Assembly (NCBI GenBank): GCA_905236315.1
Contig: CAJOPO010000026.1
Location: forward strand, 1-6,062
Length of the DNA: 6,062 bases
Source: an uncultured Treponema sp.
Lineage (GTDB): Bacteria > Spirochaetota > Spirochaetia > Treponematales > Treponemataceae
Reading direction: 5' to 3'
Positions within the stretch are counted from its first letter, which is position 1, and the number at the start of each line of letters is the position of its first letter. Position numbers and translations under genes: made by a program. The notes beneath the pieces were generated by a model, which saw nothing but the letters and a program-made list of their open reading frames with translations, did not search any database and was not told the origin of the DNA. Of this stretch, positions 5,941-6,062 are shown one piece after another.

Positions 5941-5973
5941 CTCTAAAAACTCACCTTTGGTGATTTTTTAGAG
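5941..5973. repeat. Hairpin sharing CTCTAAAAA arms with the repeat module
   Basis: Arms 5941-5955 and 5959-5973 pair at 14 of 15 positions around a TTT loop. The outer nine bases, CTCTAAAAA/TTTTTAGAG, are the same as in the last hairpin of both repeat-module copies, so this is probably the first hairpin of a three-hairpin element that continues to the window end. It could also terminate transcription on either strand. Confidence 0.7.
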
Positions 5974-5977
5974 AACC

Positions 5978-6062
5978 GACGAGTTTTAATTCCTGGTAAT
6001 AGCAGGAATTAAAACATCGCATTTTCAAAGTTACCTCTAAAAATTGCAATTTTTAGAGGTTC
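5978..6062. repeat. Structured repeat module, right copy
   Basis: After GACGAG (5978-5983) comes a hairpin with 13-bp perfect arms (5983-5995 with 6003-6015, 7-nt loop). Next is the same linker as in the left copy (6016-6032), then a 28-nt perfect palindrome (6033-6060) with CCTCTAAAAA/TTTTTAGAGG flanks. The first hairpin has almost no sequence in common with its left-hand counterpart but keeps the same position and symmetry. The window ends at, or within a few bases of, the edge of the element. Confidence 0.85.

Overview
The window is AT-rich chromosomal DNA, most likely from a spirochaete of the genus Treponema. That assignment is an inference from the style of the Mfd protein, from the small zinc-ribbon membrane protein, and from recurrent hairpin repeats of a kind I associate with treponemes; it has not been searched. 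Three intact protein genes, one tRNA gene and one broken gene are supported.

Left part (1-526): the window opens inside a structured repeat (two hairpins joined by a conserved linker). The repeat abuts, and appears to cut off, the first ~34 codons of a tyrosine-recombinase gene on the minus strand (72-182). Upstream of that remnant lie four ACTATRTAG-like direct repeats, then a Rho-independent terminator, then tRNA-Leu(CAG) on the minus strand (402-485). This is the layout of one end of an integrative element at a tRNA gene, now decayed. A consensus TTGACA -35 box for the tRNA overlaps the stop codon of the gene before it.

Middle (527-1911): two minus-strand genes form an operon with an 8-nt gap. 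The first (1911 to 919, GTG start) encodes a secreted 330-residue protein of unknown function with a beta-rich N-terminal half and a possible NTF2-like C-terminal half. The second (910 to 527) encodes a 127-residue protein with two four-cysteine zinc ribbons and one C-terminal membrane span. The tRNA follows 41 nt downstream.

Divergent intergenic region (1912-2137): it holds a perfect 10-bp hairpin directly against the Shine-Dalgarno of the secreted protein, a TATAAT box, and a set of mutually exclusive inverted repeats ahead of mfd.

Right part (2138-6062): mfd, the transcription-repair coupling factor, is complete (1209 aa) with all helicase and translocase motifs. One base after its stop begins a six-unit, 22-nt tandem array whose units contain a near-palindromic core. 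Then come an isolated hairpin and a second copy of the repeat module seen at the left edge. The two module copies are in the same orientation, differ at 5 of 50 aligned bases, and four of those five changes form two compensatory base pairs. That is the most striking non-coding signal in the window.
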